Below are positions 22,601 to 25,559 of a stretch of DNA of 25,559 bases, piece by piece; position 1 is the first letter of the stretch, and each line of letters begins with the position of its first letter. Position numbers and translations under genes: made by a program. Under the pieces are notes generated by a model, which saw only the letters and a list, made by a program, of their open reading frames with translations, did not search any database and was not told where the DNA came from. Source of the stretch: Verrucomicrobia bacterium UBA3750 (GTDB lineage: Bacteria > Verrucomicrobiota > Kiritimatiellia > RFP12 > UBA1067); contig DFGM01000139.1 of the NCBI GenBank assembly GCA_002371755.1, positions 1-25,559 of the forward strand, in the 5' to 3' direction.

Positions 22601-25347
22601 TTCGCTCCAGACGTTCCGGAAATGCCGCCAATATAGTTGTCACCATTCGTTTCCCATGCTGCCAGATACCCTTTGCTTTTAAGGTTGAAGCGGGCATTGG
22701 GCGCATACCAAGAGCCGCTAGGCATTACAATAGTATCTGAGCTTGTGCCTGCCACGGAAATGGTGCCATAGAATTCGCTCAGGTTGCTGTTAATATAGTA
22801 GCGGCGGTATGGGACGTTGAACTGTAGCGTACCGGAGCCGGTGATGCGGCCCTTGAGCTGGCCTTTGGAAGGCAATGTGACATAAGATGTCGTGTTTGTT
22901 GCAACTTCGACAGGGTAGTTGTGGGTGTCTGTTTCATTGCCGGCATTGCTGTAAGTCAACGTGCCGCCAGCCATCACCAGTTGCGATGGCTTGAACGCTT
23001 GGCATGTGGCGAGATTTGCGAGATACAGCGTGCCGCCCCGGAGAATTGTCGCGCCCGTATAGCCGAAGAAATCGGCAGAGCTTATGCTCAGCGTGCCGCC
23101 GCCGGCGAGCGCGAAATCGCTCTCCCCCTCGAAAACGCCCGTCGCCTTTAGCGTGGCGGAAGCGATCTCAAGCGTGTTTGTGGCATCCCCGTTCGTCCTG
23201 AGGAGCGCGTTACGGTCGGTGGAAGCGTCGCCTCCCGTGTAGCGGTATGTGCCGCCGTCAAACACCCAGTTGTCCGGGAAGCTCTGGGAGGCGCCCAGTG
23301 CCGAAGCCGAGCCGCCGTTTGCAATCGAATCGAACTCGATTACGCCCCCATGGTTCACGACCGCGCCGGTGTATGTAGCGAGACTATCTTTTTTGTTCGC
23401 TTCCCCCTTTACGACGAGCGTGCCAGTGTTTCCCTTGTTGAGAGACATCGTGCCAGTCAGCCACCCGGCGCGATTGAGCGTCATCTTGCCAGTGCCGTTC
23501 ACGACGATGGACTCCGGCTCGACAGCCATGGTGAGAGTGATTGTTTCTTCGCCGTCGGTATCGAGCCGCACCTTGTCGCCGTTCTGGAATTTGCGTTTCG
23601 GATTCCAGTAGCTGTGGGTGAAATCCCAATACTGCTGACCTGCCGCCAGATTGCACTCTGCCTCGTAGTTCTCAATATCAACTTCTTCCACGTCGCCTTG
23701 GCTCGTGTAGAGCTTTACCGTTTGCGAATATGCGGAATACTGCTTTGTGCCGTTTACAGTGGCATATGCGCGAATGCGTATGTTGTAGTAGGTCCCGATC
23801 GACAGATTTTCAAGCGTGTAAGAAGTGGTGTTTGCCGCTGCCGTGCCCGCTACAGTCCAGGAACTTGCACCATACGGCTGGTATTCGATGGAGAAACCAT
23901 CTTCGCCCTCGGTATAATCGCGCCAGCCGACGGTGATTGTCGTCGTTGTTTTACCGATAGAATACGGGAGAATGGGCTTGCGAAGGAAGAATTGACGGTC
24001 GTCGGCAGTGATGGAGTTTATATAGTTCTCGATGTTGTAATAACCGTTTGACGCGAGAGTCAGAGCATCGTCGACGGACTTATTGGTGCCATTTGCGTCC
24101 TCCCAGGCGTCCGGCATGCCATCGCCGTCGAAATCGGTGCGCGTTTCGCCGTTGTACCAGTCCCAAGATAAGGGAGTGCCAATCGGCAAAGACGATTCAT
24201 AAGTGATTATGGAGCCTTGGCTGCCATGGCTCAAGACTTCATCGACCATGTAGCAATCGGCCTGGTCGCGGTATGGCAGCGACGCCCCGACCACGGGGAT
24301 GTTCCTTTCCAGCAATTCGCTGCCGGCATAGAGCGGAAGCGCGGGGAATGACACGCCGGCGCCGCTTTCGATCACGGAAAGGGAGGCTTCGGGTTTTCCT
24401 CCGCCAGTCTGGCCGGCTCCTTCAACGCTCCAGGGATTGAAGATGCCGTCTTTGTTGTTGTCCTGCCAGTTGTCCGCGCCGTAGTAATGATGATCGGAAT
24501 TGCCGCCGCCGAGCGCGTTGCCCGTGCCGGTGGACGGGCCGTTCACGAACAAGTTGCCCTCGATCTGGCACCAGCTCGTTCCGGAGGAATCGCCGCCCAT
24601 GATATAGCAGCCGTTTTTCCAGTTGTAGACGACATTGTTGGCGTACTGGTTGATGCCTTTTATCTTGTTGTTGCGGGTGGAGTTGTCGCAATAGAAGTTG
24701 CGGTAGAGCGTGATGTAATCCGCCTGCATAAGTCCGCCGGCGGAGTGCGGAAGAAGTCCCTGGCCGATGATGCAGTTCTGGAGCGTGATATGGCCGAGGT
24801 CGCCTTTGCCGTCCGGATTGATGGAAAACGTCTCGTCGAGGCCCCAGGAGAACGAACAGTGGTCGAAAATCATGTTCGTGCCGTTGGCTATGCCGGCGCA
24901 ATCCTTGCCGCTATCACCGTTCTTGCCCATTCGCCAGCGCAAATAACGGCAGATTATGTTGCTGGAGCCCGAAAAGGAACAGCGGTTGCCGTAAACTGTG
25001 ATGCCCTCGCCCGGTGCGGTCTGGCCTGCTATATAAAGGTTCTTGCCGAATACGATAATCGACCCGATGTTTACCACCCCCGAAACGTCGAATACGACAA
25101 TCGCATTCGACTGCGTGACTGCCCAGCGCAGCGAACCTGTACCGGAGTCGTTGAGATTCGTGACATGGAGGACTTTCGGCGATGAACTCGCACGCGCCCC
25201 TTTCGCGAAACGTCCCCAACCGCATGCGCCAGGGAACGCGATGCCACTTTCAAGCTCGCCCTTTCCCGGTATGTCCGAATAGCCAAACGCCACGAATGCG
25301 GATGCCAACACCGCCAGCTGCGCAATCTTTCTACCTATGTACGACAT
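19660..25347 (-). CDS. Giant secreted pectate-lyase-like protein with FN3 and autotransporter-associated beta repeats
   Basis: An exported protein of 1895 aa, probably acting on pectin. Residues 1-22 are a signal peptide. AFPGACGWGRFAKGAR (about 37-52), VLHVTNLNDSGTGSLRWAV, IYIAGQTAPGEGITV-like and DHCSFSWGLDETFSI identify a right-handed beta-helix pectate lyase (PL1-like) to about residue 330. DFDGDGMPDAWEDANGTN near 402 is a calcium-binding-type DxDGDGMPDxWE motif common after such lyases. Residues about 462-547 form a fibronectin type III domain. The remaining 1300 residues are repetitive beta segments, including autotransporter-associated strand repeats (GTLSISSADFFGYTGATILR near 750; GYWRLNGNTSHKGATTVDEG near 965). 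No beta-barrel is found; the protein ends ...FYSISVGK. The gene is monocistronic, with a promoter at 25383-25411 and GAGG before ATG 25347. Confidence 0.9.
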   Translation of the reverse strand: MSYIGRKIAQLAVLASAFVAFGYSDIPGKGELESGIAFPGACGWGRFAKGARASSSPKVLHVTNLNDSGTGSLRWAVTQSNAIVVFDVSGVVNIGSIIVFGKNLYIAGQTAPGEGITVYGNRCSFSGSSNIICRYLRWRMGKNGDSGKDCAGIANGTNMIFDHCSFSWGLDETFSINPDGKGDLGHITLQNCIIGQGLLPHSAGGLMQADYITLYRNFYCDNSTRNNKIKGINQYANNVVYNWKNGCYIMGGDSSGTSWCQIEGNLFVNGPSTGTGNALGGGNSDHHYYGADNWQDNNKDGIFNPWSVEGAGQTGGGKPEASLSVIESGAGVSFPALPLYAGSELLERNIPVVGASLPYRDQADCYMVDEVLSHGSQGSIITYESSLPIGTPLSWDWYNGETRTDFDGDGMPDAWEDANGTNKSVDDALTLASNGYYNIENYINSITADDRQFFLRKPILPYSIGKTTTTITVGWRDYTEGEDGFSIEYQPYGASSWTVAGTAAANTTSYTLENLSIGTYYNIRIRAYATVNGTKQYSAYSQTVKLYTSQGDVEEVDIENYEAECNLAAGQQYWDFTHSYWNPKRKFQNGDKVRLDTDGEETITLTMAVEPESIVVNGTGKMTLNRAGWLTGTMSLNKGNTGTLVVKGEANKKDSLATYTGAVVNHGGVIEFDSIANGGSASALGASQSFPDNWVFDGGTYRYTGGDASTDRNALLRTNGDATNTLEIASATLKATGVFEGESDFALAGGGTLSISSADFFGYTGATILRGGTLYLANLATCQAFKPSQLVMAGGTLTYSNAGNETDTHNYPVEVATNTTSYVTLPSKGQLKGRITGSGTLQFNVPYRRYYINSNLSEFYGTISVAGTSSDTIVMPSGSWYAPNARFNLKSKGYLAAWETNGDNYIGGISGTSGAKIYGSSKGTSNFKCSWTVGSANTDETYAGTIENRDASGNERSNASVSITKVGTGYWRLNGNTSHKGATTVDEGTLIMNATHTQSAVTVNNGGTLRGIGKIVGAVTVNSGGVVHPGDGSSSSSLTTNGSITFNKGAILKSGTSLYANAQVKINSGAILQIDTTEKILKSGTSIQVFKGAFNFSGTFSAIEPASPGEGLAWDSSTLYTDGLLKVYSTESLKNYFIGTNGSYWDQPSSWSRKEVPEAGMTAIFTNTVPLTVNMGWNSDACICDEIQLNGADVIFKPIQYWPRLSPKEITGTGAMHLLAADDRTGEATTAVGLVSQDATNMLVRVPVYVENTATIRDQDVFFRGLNDHTINFYQPVTIAEGARLIAYSGMYLRGGFVVNSTKWNSLRGTNYIASDLSGAGNLYLEVDGGTTWFTGDNSGFTGTINQKWFSNVPRFMGGASAPANGTVDINGNIYIIPGEYGETFRFGALNLHRADCFFAYVAKNMGVKLEVGSKGDSLWEDGYYFGTYDIDTGATSVSETTDAKIIKTGAATTLWAYAKQFDNNNLIVKRGYCVHERWTQDFEDAATYTAQITGGTVKSDAFGTSEAAYALKGTVDQAERTIYNSTGTSRFFRIFTNTKHDTNGAIFTMPDKVANASKGYKIEFDYFLSQVVTDVCSGMIIQGSNGILATIYAPAGAKETESTNGGVYIGDSTLSANKIATIKSWARGTDPASEAARKYWKHYVIAGVPSGPCQGVYLMIYSSAKREDGTPDVDLEWSKISDTYDTIKCLNLVSTTTRYDWDRYLCLDNVEAYYPEGPVPYVSGDDDAEIDRIEDGSYVIKPGAQSSNIAVCIPDGVEAGKVTVLVPVTASIIEPNGAKVRVLSGEYDITDYLDLPSDSFATIVMSGVDVKQEVADEALDLDKGATVVLSGGTPTITTSPTKKGLTYRLLEGRTLEAMANSQNGDSTLGDGNPWTPEISITGGNAAFYSISVGK

Positions 25348-25382
25348 TCTGTAGCCTCTCTTTTATCTCAACTACAAGGCAC

Positions 25383-25411
25383 ATTATACCATTTCCCATG
25401 GCCGAGCGCAA
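25383..25411 (-). promoter_or_regulatory. Promoter of the pectate-lyase gene
   Basis: On the minus strand TTGCGC (25406-25411), a 17-bp spacer and TATAAT (25383-25388), with TG plus one base before the -10. The predicted start near 25376 leaves a leader of about 29 nt. Confidence 0.75.
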
Positions 25412-25435
25412 CCGTGGCCCCTCCACGGTAGAAAC

Positions 25436-25472
25436 GACAGAGGCGGCGGGTGGAAAACCCGCCGCCTCTGTC
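25436..25472 (-). terminator. Large hairpin after the enolase-like gene
   Basis: A perfect 16-bp stem (25436-25451 with 25457-25472) around a 5-nt loop, 21 bp after the stop codon. On the minus strand it is followed only by GTTTCT, so the T tract is weak, but stem strength and position suit a terminator. Confidence 0.6.
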
Positions 25473-25493
25473 AGTCATATGGAACAATCCGGT

Positions 25494-25559
25494 TTAGCGG
25501 ATCTTCTTGTAACCGTAGACAGCCTTGTCTCCAAGCTCTTCCTCGATGCGGAGGAGCTG
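25494..25559 (-). CDS. eno: Enolase, last 21 codons (5' part outside window)
   Basis: From the right edge the minus strand reads QLLRIEEELGDKAVYGYKKI plus R and a TAA stop at 25494-25496. LLRIEEELG followed by a short basic or aromatic tail is the C-terminal signature of bacterial enolase, the glycolytic enzyme converting 2-phosphoglycerate to phosphoenolpyruvate. Only 21 residues are visible, so the assignment rests on that ending alone. The hairpin at 25436-25472 follows. Confidence 0.75.
   Translation of the reverse strand, partial: QLLRIEEELGDKAVYGYKKIR

Overview
The window looks like chromosome from a GC-rich, saccharolytic, Gram-negative-type bacterium, most likely from the PVC/Verrucomicrobiota side (Kiritimatiellae- or Lentisphaeria-like gut or rumen lineages). 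This is inferred from the gene set: a Tat-signal GH109-type protein, a very large secreted pectate-lyase protein with autotransporter-associated beta repeats but no beta-barrel, an SGLT-type Na+/sugar symporter, a Bacteroides-like FGGY kinase beside AraD, and a RAYT/REP system. No rRNA or marker gene in the window fixes the taxon.

Layout. 1-2345 (-): purL, missing its 3' end. 2557-2641 (+): tRNA-Leu(GAG) with its own promoter and a bidirectional terminator. 2785-4770 (-): an unrecognised secreted protein, divergent from a three-gene pentose operon at 4971-9045 (+): FGGY kinase, Na+/sugar symporter, araD, closed by a strong terminator. 9127-9304: eight dyad-symmetric units at an exact 22-bp period. 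9412-17520 (+): a surface-polysaccharide cluster of glycosyltransferases and a Wzx-like flippase, interrupted by a RAYT transposase gene and a RAYT remnant. 17558-19487 (+): a GH109-type oxidoreductase-fold enzyme and a GtrA-like membrane protein. 19660-25347 (-): a 1895-aa secreted pectate-lyase-like protein. 25494-25559 (-): the last 21 codons of what looks like enolase, followed by a large hairpin.

The most interesting signal is the RAYT/REP complex. The RAYT gene (10353-11513) carries, in frame inside its own coding sequence, seven hairpins that all have 3-nt loops, three of them with identical 9-bp arms. A decayed second RAYT in the same orientation (about 15945-16158) keeps the same kind of hairpin. 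The two copies bracket a visibly AT-richer block of glycosyltransferase genes (about 11514-15850), which suggests a cassette gained or exchanged between RAYT copies. A glycosyltransferase at the right end of that block has lost its middle.

Regulation. Seven promoters share an extended -10 (TG, one base, then TATAAT or a close match). Four of them have the same -35, TTGCGC, at 17-18 bp. An inverted pair of ATTTATCCC half-sites flanks the -35 of the pentose operon and is a candidate operator.
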